A stretch of 64,000 nucleotides of DNA from Pseudomonadales bacterium. Lineage in GTDB: Bacteria; Pseudomonadota; Gammaproteobacteria; Pseudomonadales; Ketobacteraceae. Positions 1 through 8,859 of this stretch are shown here, piece after piece (the stretch's first letter is position 1; every line of letters starts with the position of its first letter). The position numbers and the translations under genes are program-made. The stretch covers positions 62,001-126,000 of the forward strand of contig JAGUVW010000043.1 in the NCBI GenBank assembly GCA_020062665.1. The letters run 5' to 3'. The notes under the pieces were generated by a model. The model was given only the letters and a program-made list of their open reading frames with translations. It searched no databases and had not been told where the DNA came from.

Positions 1-1
1 G

Positions 2-670
2 ACGGTGTGCGAATCCGGCGCGGTGTGGACACGCAAACCAGCTGAAATCACGCCGTATATCACGTCCACCCAGGGCGAGGAATTGATCCAGCAAGCGCTG
101 GACTCCGGGCGCGGCGTGATCCTGATTGTGCCGCATCTGGGTAACTGGGAGATTGCCAATTACCACGTCTCGTCCAAGTATCCCTTCATGGCGATGTACG
201 CGCCGGTTCCACTGCCGGCGCTCGACCGGCTGATCTTCAATGCGCGTAGCCAGATGGATGCCGAATTTGTCCCGGCTGACCGGTCTGGCGTGGTCTCACT
301 CGTGAGTTTTCTGAGCAAGGGAGGTCTGACCGGTGTTCTGCCGGATCAGCAACCCAGCCAGAAGAGCGGTGTGTTCGTGCCCTTCTTCAACAAGGATGCA
401 CTGACGCCCGTCCTGATCGCCAAGCTGCTGCAACGCACCGGCTCGCTAGCCTTCGGCTATACCTGCCTGCGCAATTCCGACAACAAATCCTTCCGCACCG
501 TGTGCATTCCCGCTGATGCCGAGATTTACAGCCAGGATGATCGGGTATCTGCCACCGCCATGAACCGCACCATCGAGCAACTGATCCGCATGGCGCCCGA
601 GCAATATCAGTGGGAGTACAAACGCTTCAACAAGCGCCCCTCCAAGGACGAGCCTCGCCCCTACAACTGA
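2..670 (+). CDS. LpxL/HtrB-type lysophospholipid acyltransferase (5' end cut by window edge)
   Basis: The reading frame is open to the left edge, so only the C-terminal ~222 residues are present and the true start lies outside. The segment PHLGNWEI carries the H-x4-E motif of the LpxL/HtrB/LpxM lipid A acyltransferases, and the downstream LPDQQP segment also fits this family. The family uses an acyl-ACP donor to add secondary acyl chains to lipid A precursors at the inner membrane. The membrane anchor, normally at the N terminus, is missing from what is visible. The gene ends in TGA and is followed by a 224-base gap before acnB. It could instead be another lysophospholipid acyltransferase (an ornithine-lipid or glycolipid type); substrate is not decided by the sequence. 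Confidence 0.8.
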   Translation, partial: TVCESGAVWTRKPAEITPYITSTQGEELIQQALDSGRGVILIVPHLGNWEIANYHVSSKYPFMAMYAPVPLPALDRLIFNARSQMDAEFVPADRSGVVSLVSFLSKGGLTGVLPDQQPSQKSGVFVPFFNKDALTPVLIAKLLQRTGSLAFGYTCLRNSDNKSFRTVCIPADAEIYSQDDRVSATAMNRTIEQLIRMAPEQYQWEYKRFNKRPSKDEPRPYN

Positions 671-894
671 CGGTTCCCGCCCCCTTCCGGTGCACATAAA
701 ACCGGTTGATTCTGCAGGCAATTCGCCGGATTGTTCAGAAACGCCGAGCGACTGCGCTACTGTAATGGTGGCCCAGTTCTGGTATACTTTTGCGCGCCCA
801 AATTTCGGTATCGCCGCTGTCGGCTGTCTTCTCAAGGACCTGGGCCCTGATTCAGTCACCGCAACCCGAACACACTGTGTAGAGAGGTCATATC
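671..894 (+). promoter_or_regulatory. Upstream region of acnB with candidate extended -10 promoter
   Basis: This 224-base gap holds no convincing gene. A TATACT hexamer at 783-788 is preceded by TG one base upstream (780-781), which makes an extended -10 element. The matching -35 position (about 760-766, TGTAAT or an overlapping hexamer) is poor, as is usual for extended -10 promoters. It lies about 107 bases before the acnB GTG start, leaving a leader of about 100 bases. The assignment rests on hexamer similarity only. Confidence 0.35.
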
Positions 895-3498
895 GTGCTC
901 GAAGCCTATCGTAACCATGTCGCTGAACGTGCCGCTCAAGGCATCCCCCCCAAACCCCTGGACGAGAAACAGACCGCCGCACTGGTCGAGTTGCTGAAGA
1001 ATCCTCCCAAAGGCGAAGAGCAATTTCTGGTTGAGCTGCTGACCTACCGCGTTCCCGCCGGTGTGGATCAGGCCGCCTATGTGAAGGCTGGCTTTCTGGC
1101 CGCAGTGGCTAAGGGCGAAACCAAATCCCCGCTGATCAGCCGCGAGAAAGCCACCGAACTGCTGGGCACCATGCTGGGCGGCTACAACGTCGATCCGCTG
1201 ATCGATCTGCTGGATGACGCCGCCGTTGGCAAGATCGCCGCCAAGGGCCTGTCCCACACCCTGCTGATTTTCGATTCCTTCCACGATGTGGTGGAAAAGG
1301 CCAAGACCAACGCCAACGCGAAAGCGGTGCTGGAGTCCTGGGCCAATGCCGAGTGGTTCACCAGCCAGCCGGAAGTGGCGAAGAAAATCACCGTCACTGT
1401 GTTCAAGGTGACGGGTGAAACCAACACCGACGACCTGTCCCCCGCCCAGGATGCCTGGAGCCGCCCCGACATCCCGCTGCACGCCAACGCCATGCTGAAA
1501 AACGCCCGCGAAGGCATCAACCCGGACAAGCCGGGCGAAATCGGCCCCATCAAGCAGCTGGAAGCACTGAAAGCCAAAGGCCACACCGTTGCTTATGTGG
1601 GCGACGTAGTGGGCACCGGTTCTTCCCGTAAGTCCGCTACCAACTCGGTATTGTGGTTCACCGGCGACGACATCCCCTTCGTGCCGAACAAGCGCCAGGG
1701 CGGCATCTGCATCGGCGGCAAGATCGCTCCCATCTTCTACAACACCATGGAAGACGCCGGCGCTCTGCCGTTTGAAACCGACGTGTCGAACCTGAACATG
1801 GGCGACGTGGTCGATATCTACCCGTACGAAGGCAAGATCTGCAAGCACGGCACCGACCAGGTGATTTCCACCTTCGAACTCAAGTCCGACGTAATTCTGG
1901 ATGAAGTGCGCGCCGGTGGCCGTATCAATCTGATCATCGGCCGTGGCCTGACTGGCAAGGCCCGTGAAGCACTGGGTCTGCCCGCTTCCACCCTGTTCCG
2001 CTCGCCTGCTGGCGTTGTGAAAAGCGACAAGGGCTTCACCCTGGCGCAGAAGATGGTCGGCAAGGCCTGCGGCGTGAAGGGCGTGCGCCCCGGCGAATAC
2101 TGCGAACCGAAGATGACCACCGTCGGCTCCCAGGACACCACTGGCCCGATGACCCGCGACGAACTGAAAGACCTGGCGTGCCTGGGCTTCTCGGCGGATC
2201 TGGTCATGCAGTCCTTCTGTCACACCGCTGCTTATCCCAAGCCGGTTGACGTGGAAATGCAGCACACCCTGCCCGACTTCATCATGAACCGTGGTGGTGT
2301 TTCCCTGCGTCCGGGCGACGGCATCATTCACTCTTGGCTGAACCGCATGTTGTTGCCCGATACCGTCGGCACTGGCGGTGACTCCCACACCCGTTTCCCG
2401 ATCGGCATTTCCTTCCCTGCCGGCTCCGGTCTGGTGGCATTCGCTGCGGCTACCGGCGTCATGCCGCTGGACATGCCGGAATCCGTTCTGGTGCGCTTCA
2501 AGGGCAAGCGTCAGCCTGGCATCACCCTGCGTGACCTGGTGCATGCAATTCCGCTGTACGCGATCAAGGCCGGTCTGCTGACGGTTGAGAAGAAAGGCAA
2601 GAAGAACGTGTTCTCTGGCCGCGTGCTGGAAATCGAAGGTCTGGAAGATCTGACCGTGGAGCAGGCGTTCGAACTGTCTGACGCGTCCGCCGAGCGTTCC
2701 GCTGCCGGTTGTACCATCACCCTGTCGGAAGAATCCGTTGCCGAGTACCTGAAGTCCAACATCACGCTGTTGAAGTGGATGATTGCCAACGGTTACGGCG
2801 ATGCCCGCACCATGGAGCGTCGTATTCGCGGTATGGAAGCCTGGCTGGCCAAACCGGAGCTGATGCGCGCCGACAAGGATGCCGAGTACCACACCATCAT
2901 CGACATCAACATGGACGAGATCAAGGAACCCGTTCTGTGTTGCCCGAACGATCCGGACGACGCCAAGTTCCTGTCCGACGTGGCTGGCGACAAGATCGAC
3001 GAAGTGTTCATCGGTTCCTGCATGACCAACATCGGTCACTTCCGCGCGGCTGGCAAACTGCTGGACAAAGTGGAAGGTGGATCGCTGGCAACCCGTCTGT
3101 GGCTGGCACCGCCCACCAAGATGGATCAGCACCAGCTGATGGAAGAAGGCTACTACAACATCTACGGCCGTGCCGGCGCCCGCACCGAAATGCCGGGCTG
3201 CTCGCTGTGCATGGGTAACCAGGCTCGCGTTGCGCCGAACACGACTGTGGTGTCCACTTCCACCCGTAACTTCCCCAACCGTCTGGGCCAGGGTTCCAAC
3301 GTGTACCTGGCGTCGGCGGAACTGGCGGCGGTGGCGGCGGTGATGGGCAAGCTGCCAACGGTTGCTGAGTACATGCAGTACGCCAACAAGATCGACAGCA
3401 TGGCTGCCGATATCTACCGCTACATGAACTTCGACCGCATGGGCGAATATCAGGAAGTGGCAGATACCGTGAAAATCCCGGTGCTGCAGGACGCCTGA
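895..3498 (+). CDS. acnB: Aconitate hydratase B
   Basis: This 867-residue protein is close to the usual AcnB length (about 865). AcnB isomerises citrate to isocitrate through cis-aconitate in the TCA cycle and, in many Proteobacteria, also acts on 2-methyl-cis-aconitate. The N-terminal HEAT-like domain is followed by the swivel domain and then the catalytic domains, the domain order specific to AcnB. Fe-S cluster cysteines are visible in IGSCMTN and in GCSLCMGNQ. The start is GTG at 895, giving the N terminus [13 protein letters not shown], which is typical of AcnB. The gene stands alone, with its own candidate promoter and a strong terminator 25 bases after the stop. Confidence 0.97.
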   Translation: MLEAYRNHVAERAAQGIPPKPLDEKQTAALVELLKNPPKGEEQFLVELLTYRVPAGVDQAAYVKAGFLAAVAKGETKSPLISREKATELLGTMLGGYNVDPLIDLLDDAAVGKIAAKGLSHTLLIFDSFHDVVEKAKTNANAKAVLESWANAEWFTSQPEVAKKITVTVFKVTGETNTDDLSPAQDAWSRPDIPLHANAMLKNAREGINPDKPGEIGPIKQLEALKAKGHTVAYVGDVVGTGSSRKSATNSVLWFTGDDIPFVPNKRQGGICIGGKIAPIFYNTMEDAGALPFETDVSNLNMGDVVDIYPYEGKICKHGTDQVISTFELKSDVILDEVRAGGRINLIIGRGLTGKAREALGLPASTLFRSPAGVVKSDKGFTLAQKMVGKACGVKGVRPGEYCEPKMTTVGSQDTTGPMTRDELKDLACLGFSADLVMQSFCHTAAYPKPVDVEMQHTLPDFIMNRGGVSLRPGDGIIHSWLNRMLLPDTVGTGGDSHTRFPIGISFPAGSGLVAFAAATGVMPLDMPESVLVRFKGKRQPGITLRDLVHAIPLYAIKAGLLTVEKKGKKNVFSGRVLEIEGLEDLTVEQAFELSDASAERSAAGCTITLSEESVAEYLKSNITLLKWMIANGYGDARTMERRIRGMEAWLAKPELMRADKDAEYHTIIDINMDEIKEPVLCCPNDPDDAKFLSDVAGDKIDEVFIGSCMTNIGHFRAAGKLLDKVEGGSLATRLWLAPPTKMDQHQLMEEGYYNIYGRAGARTEMPGCSLCMGNQARVAPNTTVVSTSTRNFPNRLGQGSNVYLASAELAAVAAVMGKLPTVAEYMQYANKIDSMAADIYRYMNFDRMGEYQEVADTVKIPVLQDA

Positions 3499-3522
3499 TT
3501 TTTGTGCTGCAGTGTCGTTATC

Positions 3523-3552
3523 GAAAGGGCTCCTCTGGGGCCCTTTCTTTTT
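3523..3552 (+). terminator. Intrinsic terminator of acnB
   Basis: An 11-pair stem (3523-3533 with 3537-3547, one G-U pair, loop TCT) is followed directly by TTTTT. It lies 25 bases after the acnB stop codon and fits a rho-independent terminator on the plus strand. Confidence 0.9.
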
Positions 3553-3646
3553 GTCCGTAAAAACCAATTCCGTTACCACGTGCCGCCTTGGTTACCGTCG
3601 GCGTACGCAGTAGGATGCAGACAACCATTTCGCGCGAGGAATTCCC

Positions 3647-4330
3647 ATGAGCGTTGCCAGCCAGATTCAAGACCACATCGCCCTGATCACCCTGGATGAC
3701 GGCAAAGCCAACGCGGTTTCGCCGCAGCTGATCGAGCAGCTGAACAAAGCGCTGGACGATGCCGAAAAAAATGCCAAAGCCGTGGTGATCATCGGCCGGC
3801 CCGGGCGCTTTTCCGCCGGGTTTGATCTGTCGGTGATGGGCCAAGGCGGTGTCGCCATGGGGAATCTGGTGCTCGAAGGCGCGCGCCTCAGCAACCGGTT
3901 ACTGCAGTTTCCCTTGCCCGTAGTGATCGCCTGTACCGGTCACGCGCTGGCGATGGGTGGTCTGCTGTTGCTGTCGGTGGACTACCGCATCGGCGTGGAC
4001 GGTGCTTTCAAGATCGGCCTGAACGAAGTCGCTATCGGCATGACGATGCCGCTGTTCGGTGTGGAACTGGGGCGTGGCCGACTGTACACGCCGCATTTCC
4101 ATCGCGCCGTCATCAATGCGGAAATCTATTCGCCTCAGAGTGCCGTGGAAGCGGGTTTTCTGGATAGAGTTGTGAGCGATACGGCGTTGTTTTCTGAAGC
4201 AATTGCCGCTGCGTCGCAACTGGCACAACTGAATCGCACCGCGCATCATCTTACCAAGTTGCGGGTACGGGAACCCATGCTGGCCAGAATTGCGGACGGC
4301 GTGAAGAAAGAATTCGGAATGGATTTGTAA
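3647..4330 (+). CDS. Crotonase / enoyl-CoA hydratase-isomerase family protein
   Basis: This 227-residue protein is on the short side for the crotonase family (about 255-270). The oxyanion-hole segments are visible as GRFSAGFDLSVM near residue 50 and ALAMGGLLLLSVDYR near residue 103. The family hydrates or isomerises enoyl-CoA thioesters in the cytoplasm. The usual paired catalytic glutamates of fatty-acid enoyl-CoA hydratase are not clearly present, so the exact reaction is open. The ATG at 3647 has a GAGGAA ribosome-binding site seven bases upstream. It converges on the DprE2-like gene on the other strand. Confidence 0.85.
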   Translation: MSVASQIQDHIALITLDDGKANAVSPQLIEQLNKALDDAEKNAKAVVIIGRPGRFSAGFDLSVMGQGGVAMGNLVLEGARLSNRLLQFPLPVVIACTGHALAMGGLLLLSVDYRIGVDGAFKIGLNEVAIGMTMPLFGVELGRGRLYTPHFHRAVINAEIYSPQSAVEAGFLDRVVSDTALFSEAIAAASQLAQLNRTAHHLTKLRVREPMLARIADGVKKEFGMDL

Positions 4331-4362
4331 TGGCTTGCTGAGTGCGCGAGCGAATTTCGGAA

Positions 4363-4381
4363 CAGCCTGACAAGCAGGCTG
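4363..4381. terminator. Small hairpin between convergent genes
   Basis: CAGCCTG and CAGGCTG form a perfect 7-pair stem with a 5-base loop in the 63-base gap between two convergent genes. There is no good T-tract on either side, so termination is plausible from position but weakly supported. Confidence 0.35.
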
Positions 4382-4393
4382 CTCCCCTGCCCT

Positions 4394-5134
4394 TTAGAGT
4401 TTCATCTTTTTGAAAATGAACTCGGGAATGTGGCGGATGATGTTCATGATGATCCACCAGAACCAGGGCAGATACACCACGTTGCGCTTCTTGTCGACCG
4501 CACCGACGATGCCGCTGGCCACCTGATCCGCTGACGCCCACAGCGGGCCGCCCTTGTCGAAACTGGCGGTCATTGGCGTATCGACAAAACCCGGCTTGAT
4601 GGTGGTGACGTGCACGCCGGATTTCGCCAGACGGTTGCGCAGTCCCTGCAGAAAAATGCTGACCATGCCCTTGGCGGCACCGTAAACATAATTGGATTGC
4701 CGGCCACGATCACCTGCCACCGACGAAATCACCGCGATGTCACCCTGCCGCTGCTGCTCGAACAGATTGGCCGCAATGGTGCAGAGAGAAATCACGCTGA
4801 GGCCGTTGGTCTCGATTTCAGAGCGCGCCACATTGAAGGACGTTTCGCAGGCCTTCTGATCCGGCAAAGTGCCATGAGCCACCAGGATACCGTCGATGCG
4901 CCCCATGCTTTTCAGCGCCGCGTCAAAACATTCCTGATGCCGTTCGAACGCATTGGCGTCCATCGCAAAGGTAGTGACGCTGGCAGCACCACGCACCTTC
5001 AGGTCCTGGGCAATGTCCGCCAGCCTGTTTTCGTTTCGCGCCACCAGAAAGAGCTTGTAGCCACGTTCCGCCCAGATGCGGGCCACCGATTCGGCAATTG
5101 CCGATGTTACGCCAACGATAATCCAGTTCTTCAT
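4394..5134 (-). CDS. DprE2-like SDR reductase (polyprenylphosphoryl 2-keto-ribose reductase type)
   Basis: This 246-residue short-chain dehydrogenase is the length of DprE2. The glycine-rich cofactor segment is near the N terminus (GVTSAIAESVAR), the catalytic serine lies in SSVAGDRGRQSN, and the Y-x3-K pair is in YVYGAAKG. The run SSVAGDRGRQSN with YVYGAAKG is typical of DprE2, which uses NADH to reduce the 2-keto sugar made by DprE1, giving polyprenylphosphoryl-arabinose. The C terminus ends in an aromatic/hydrophobic stretch plus a basic tail (FIFKKMKL), which suggests attachment to the membrane. Its start overlaps the stop of the DprE1-like gene by four bases, so the two are translationally coupled. 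The family match and the neighbour agree, but the sugar itself is inferred. Confidence 0.85.
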   Translation of the reverse strand: MKNWIIVGVTSAIAESVARIWAERGYKLFLVARNENRLADIAQDLKVRGAASVTTFAMDANAFERHQECFDAALKSMGRIDGILVAHGTLPDQKACETSFNVARSEIETNGLSVISLCTIAANLFEQQRQGDIAVISSVAGDRGRQSNYVYGAAKGMVSIFLQGLRNRLAKSGVHVTTIKPGFVDTPMTASFDKGGPLWASADQVASGIVGAVDKKRNVVYLPWFWWIIMNIIRHIPEFIFKKMKL

Positions 5135-6438
5135 GTGTTTTCTTCCATTACTCGGCGCCAGAAGCTCGATGAGATTCCGGGGTCTTTGAATTGTTTGAAG
5201 TCGTCATGGCGGGGATAAAACTGGCGGAAGTGCTCGCCCTTCATGTGCGCATCCTTCGCCGGATAAATGGCACCGCCCGCCTGCACCACGACTTCATCCA
5301 GCTGATCGAACAATGCCATGGTTTTGTTGCCATGATAGGGGAAATCCAGCGCCAGGGTCGCGCCCGGACGGGGGAACGACAGCATGCCCCGTGACGGCAC
5401 CTTGCCAAACACCTTCAGCACCACCAGGAACGAGCCACTGTTGGCGTCGGCAATGCGCTGCAGGATTTCGCGGATGGCATCGTAACTGGTTTCGTTGGGC
5501 ACCACGCACTGATATTGCAGAAAACCCTTCGGCCCGTACATGCGATTCCAGTCGTGCACAAAATCCAGCGGATAGAAAAACGGATCGTAGTGCACGGTGG
5601 CAAAGGTGCGCTCTTGAAACAGTCTGTTGTAATACAGTGCATTGAACGCCCGCAGTGACAGGCTGTTCACCAGTGACAGCGGCGGATCAATCGGCATGGC
5701 TAGCTTCAGTTTTGCAGCAGCGGGCTTGGGCTGGGTAATCCGCGCATGGTTGCCACGAAGGAAATGCCCGCGCCCGAGTTTTTCCCGCGCTGCCAGGCAA
5801 TCCACCCAGGCTGCTGTGTATTCGTGCGTGGCTTCGGATTCTTCTGAAAGCTTGAAGAAGGTCGCCAAATCCTGATATTTGATGGTTTCCAGATTGATCG
5901 CGGAATTGGGCACGCGCTTGAGTTGCAGCTCAGCCCAGGTAATCAGTCCCGTCAGCCCGAGACCGCCAATGGTCGCATCAAACCAGTCGGTATTTTCCGT
6001 AGGGGAACAAAGGCGACGACTGCCATCCGTGCGCAGCAGTTCGAATTGCGTGACGTGATTGCCGAAGCTGCCTTCCAGATGATGATTCTTGCCGTGTACG
6101 TCGTTGGCGATGGCGCCACCCACGGTGACGAACTTGGTGCCCGGTGTCACCGGCAGAAACCAGCCTTGCGGTTCCACCACATTCAGAATGTCCGCGAGCT
6201 GCAGGCCGGCTTCGCAGCGCAGCAATCCGCTCTGCGGATCGAAATCCATGAAGCGCCGCATGAAGCGGGTGGACGCTACCAGCCCGCCATGATTCATGCA
6301 GCTATCGCCATAGCTGCGGGCATTACCTTGTGGCAGAACCGATGGCACGTCGGGCAACAGATCGGTGCGCCACTGCAGATCCACCGCCTGCTGCGACGTG
6401 TAGGGATAGCGTGCCCAGGAGACGTAAGGTTTACCCAT
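5131..6438 (-). CDS. DprE1-like FAD-dependent oxidase (polyprenylphosphoryl-ribose 2'-oxidase type)
   Basis: This 435-residue VAO-type flavoprotein resembles DprE1 of mycobacteria (about 460 residues). FAD-binding elements include GNARSYGD (38-45) and TVGGAIANDVHGKNHH (105-120) followed by SFGNHV. YGPKGFLQYQ (301-310) and the catalytic-type lysine in YPAKDAH (K395) also match. DprE1 oxidises the 2'-hydroxyl of polyprenylphosphoryl-ribose. The residue I align with the benzothiazinone-reactive cysteine of mycobacterial DprE1 is Ala363 here (TLALDF). The gene starts one base after the stop of the HAD-UbiA gene and overlaps the DprE2-like gene. A sugar-lactone oxidase was considered, but the HGKNHH run and the neighbours favour DprE1. 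Confidence 0.87.
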   Translation of the reverse strand: MGKPYVSWARYPYTSQQAVDLQWRTDLLPDVPSVLPQGNARSYGDSCMNHGGLVASTRFMRRFMDFDPQSGLLRCEAGLQLADILNVVEPQGWFLPVTPGTKFVTVGGAIANDVHGKNHHLEGSFGNHVTQFELLRTDGSRRLCSPTENTDWFDATIGGLGLTGLITWAELQLKRVPNSAINLETIKYQDLATFFKLSEESEATHEYTAAWVDCLAAREKLGRGHFLRGNHARITQPKPAAAKLKLAMPIDPPLSLVNSLSLRAFNALYYNRLFQERTFATVHYDPFFYPLDFVHDWNRMYGPKGFLQYQCVVPNETSYDAIREILQRIADANSGSFLVVLKVFGKVPSRGMLSFPRPGATLALDFPYHGNKTMALFDQLDEVVVQAGGAIYPAKDAHMKGEHFRQFYPRHDDFKQFKDPGISSSFWRRVMEENT

Positions 6439-6439
6439 G

Positions 6440-7864
6440 TTACACCGCCAGCATCATGAACAATCCGATCAGCCCGCCGCACACGACGCTGATCTTGTCT
6501 TTCAACGCGAACACGATGGGATCGTCGTCCATGCCGCCGCGATGGGCAATGATCCAGATCCGGCTCACCCAGTACAGCATGATCATGCACGCCGGCCACA
6601 TCAGCTGGGGATGAGAATAAAGGGATTTCACCTCGGGGCTGTTGATATAGAGCGCCAAAACCAGCACGGAGATATAGCCAGCACTACCGCCCAGAGACGA
6701 CAGCAATTCCAGATCTTCCACCTGGTAACCACGCCCAAGGATCTTGCGCGCGCTTTTTTCCTTCAGTTTCATCAGTTCGGTGTAGCGTTTGACAATGGCC
6801 AAACTGAGGAAGACGAACACCGAGAACGACAGCAGCCAGAATGACAGGGTCACCGACACCGCCACCGCACCGGCAATGATGCGAATGGTGTACAGGGCTG
6901 CGAGCGTAATGACATCCACCATCACGATCCGTTTCAGACTGAAGCTGTACGCCACTGTCATGATGTAGTAAAGCCCCAGCACCGCCACGAATTCCAGCGG
7001 CAGGAACCAGCAGATGATCGCAGACAGCAGCAGCAGAATCGGCGTGCCGATGATGCCGGTCAGCAAGGACAACGTGCCGGCCGCAAACGGGCGATTGCGC
7101 TTGGTGGCGTGACGGCGGTCGTCGTTCAGATCCAGCAGGTCGTTGAGGAAGTACACGCTCGATGCGCAGAACGAGAATGCGAGAAACGCCAGTATCCCCA
7201 GCAGCAGACCATGAGGATTGGTGAGCATATGTGACGTCAGCAGCGGAATGAAGATGAGTCCGTTCTTCACCCATTGATGGACACGCAGCGCCTTGAGAAT
7301 GACTTTCAGGCTCGGCTTCGGTGCCGGCAGATGCAACTCCACCGGACAATGGCTGCCCGCCTTTTTCGCCAGCGATGAGTTGGCAACCACCACGGCTGCA
7401 CTGCAGTGATTCCACACTTTCAGATCCACGTTAGCGTTGCCGGCATACGCATACTGCTTTTCGCCGTAGCGTTCGGTCAGCGCAGCACGCTTGGCGGAAC
7501 CTGACAGATTGCGGGATTCGTCGGATGCCAGCACATCATCGAAAATGCCCAGATGCTGGGCCACAGAATGAGCATAACGTTGATGGGACGCAGTGGCCAG
7601 AATCAGTTGGCGCCCCTTGGCTTTTTCAGCTTTCAGGTAGGCAATCAACTCCTGATTGAACGGCAGCAGCTCAACCGGAATATCCACGCGGCGGGCGATT
7701 TCCGCCTTCAGGGTCGCCTTGCCCTTCAGCAGCCAGAGCAACACGAAAAACAGGTTGAACGGATTCTGCTTAATCAGCAGCAGAAAGGATTCGATCAGCA
7801 GGTCGCTGCGAATCAGCGTGCCATCCAGATCGACCACTAGCGGATGCGATTTCTGTTCTGTCAT
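6440..7864 (-). CDS. HAD phosphatase-UbiA prenyltransferase fusion (polyprenyl-phosphate phosphoribosyltransferase type)
   Basis: Two domains are fused in 474 residues. Residues ~1-190 are a HAD hydrolase with the nucleophile motif DLDGT (12-16). Residues ~200-474 are a multi-pass UbiA prenyltransferase with the metal/diphosphate motif NDLLDLNDD and then RHATKRNRP near residue 240-260. In mycobacteria the UbiA protein Rv3806c joins phosphoribosyl diphosphate to decaprenyl phosphate, and a separate phosphatase removes the 5-phosphate. The fusion could do both steps; this is inference from the DprE1/DprE2 neighbours. ATG at 7864 is preferred because GAAGG lies five bases upstream; a TTG at 7876 in the same frame is possible. 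It begins 8 bases after the stop of the flippase-like gene. Confidence 0.85.
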   Translation of the reverse strand: MTEQKSHPLVVDLDGTLIRSDLLIESFLLLIKQNPFNLFFVLLWLLKGKATLKAEIARRVDIPVELLPFNQELIAYLKAEKAKGRQLILATASHQRYAHSVAQHLGIFDDVLASDESRNLSGSAKRAALTERYGEKQYAYAGNANVDLKVWNHCSAAVVVANSSLAKKAGSHCPVELHLPAPKPSLKVILKALRVHQWVKNGLIFIPLLTSHMLTNPHGLLLGILAFLAFSFCASSVYFLNDLLDLNDDRRHATKRNRPFAAGTLSLLTGIIGTPILLLLSAIICWFLPLEFVAVLGLYYIMTVAYSFSLKRIVMVDVITLAALYTIRIIAGAVAVSVTLSFWLLSFSVFVFLSLAIVKRYTELMKLKEKSARKILGRGYQVEDLELLSSLGGSAGYISVLVLALYINSPEVKSLYSHPQLMWPACMIMLYWVSRIWIIAHRGGMDDDPIVFALKDKISVVCGGLIGLFMMLAV

Positions 7865-7872
7865 GACTGCCT

Positions 7873-8835
7873 TCAAACCTTCACTTCTTCACTTGGCATG
7901 GGCGTAATGCCGCGCAATGCCAGGATGCTTGCAACGATAATTCCGATGAATACGGCGAACCAGAGGGTGGCGATGCGACAGATCAGGGTCGCCGCCAATG
8001 CAACGGATTTGTCCACGCCCAGGGAAATCAGCAGCAGGCTCATGACGGCCTCGGTGCTCCCCAATCCGCCCGGCAGGAATGAAATGGCACCCACCAACAC
8101 GGCCACGCCGTAGATGCTCACGGCCATCAGCATGGAAACATCCTGCCCCAGCACATGCAACAGGTACCAGAAACCCACTGCCTCGGCCAGCCAGGCGATG
8201 AAGCCAACGAACAAGCCAACGAACAGTTCACGGTTCTTGAGCAGCATGGCGGAGGATTTCAGCAAGGCGCCAAGATGATCCAGCCCGGTGCCGATTTTGC
8301 CAGGGTAACGCGAGGCAATGGAAGGCAGCAGACGCGCCAGCCAGGGGCTGTGCAGCATGGGGAGCGAACCGAACACCACCACCCCGGTGATCGCCACCAC
8401 CGGGCCGTAGCCTTGGAACAGAAAGGCGGCCGCACTGGAGATCAGCACGATACTAAGCAGATCCAGAAAACGTTCGACGAAAAACGTACTGAGGGTGTGA
8501 CTGTAGGCGATGCCGTGGCGTTTCAGGTAGAGGGAGCGGACGGTTTCGCCGGCCTTGCCCGGCGTGGTGGAAAGCGCGAAACCGCAGAAGTAATAGGCCA
8601 GATGCCAGCGATGGGGAACCCGGGCGTGGGCCAGCTTCTGCAGGTACCACTCCCAACGCCAGTAACGCAGCCCATAATTGACGGCCGACAAGCCCAATAT
8701 GACGGCCCATCCCACCAGTCCCACCTGCAGGATCGCGTCGCGCGTGGCGTTGAAATCCCCCAGGAACATGGCCCCCAGATACAAACCGATTCCGGCCAGA
8801 ATCGACAGCAGGATGGGTTTCTGAAACCGTTCCAT
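7873..8835 (-). CDS. Flippase-like/UPF0104 (lysylphosphatidylglycerol synthase TM-type) integral membrane protein
   Basis: This 320-residue protein is almost entirely hydrophobic with about eight membrane segments. It carries signatures of the YbhN/MprF-like flippase family: YYFCGFALSTTPGKAGE, FVERFLDLLS and ISFLPGGLGSTEAVMS. Members move or modify lipids, and several are found with polyprenyl-linked sugar pathways. It lies directly upstream of the HAD-UbiA, DprE1-like and DprE2-like genes with almost no spacing. A role in moving the polyprenyl-phosphoryl pentose across the inner membrane is therefore attractive but unproven. It follows tgpA by only 24 bases, so it may also be read from the moxR promoter. 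Confidence 0.78.
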   Translation of the reverse strand: MERFQKPILLSILAGIGLYLGAMFLGDFNATRDAILQVGLVGWAVILGLSAVNYGLRYWRWEWYLQKLAHARVPHRWHLAYYFCGFALSTTPGKAGETVRSLYLKRHGIAYSHTLSTFFVERFLDLLSIVLISSAAAFLFQGYGPVVAITGVVVFGSLPMLHSPWLARLLPSIASRYPGKIGTGLDHLGALLKSSAMLLKNRELFVGLFVGFIAWLAEAVGFWYLLHVLGQDVSMLMAVSIYGVAVLVGAISFLPGGLGSTEAVMSLLLISLGVDKSVALAATLICRIATLWFAVFIGIIVASILALRGITPMPSEEVKV

Positions 8836-8859
8836 CTCGTTGAATCCGTGACGTTTTTA

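Noticed and set aside
856-3579. Very long open frame opposite acnB (about 900 codons)
   Set aside because: It lies exactly antisense to a fully conserved acnB and has no recognisable domains. Long antisense frames are common opposite GC-rich genes.
5131-6438. Sugar-lactone oxidase (L-gulonolactone oxidase type)
   Set aside because: The FAD domain is shared, but the HGKNHH run, the YGPKGFLQYQ segment and the DprE2 and UbiA neighbours favour DprE1.
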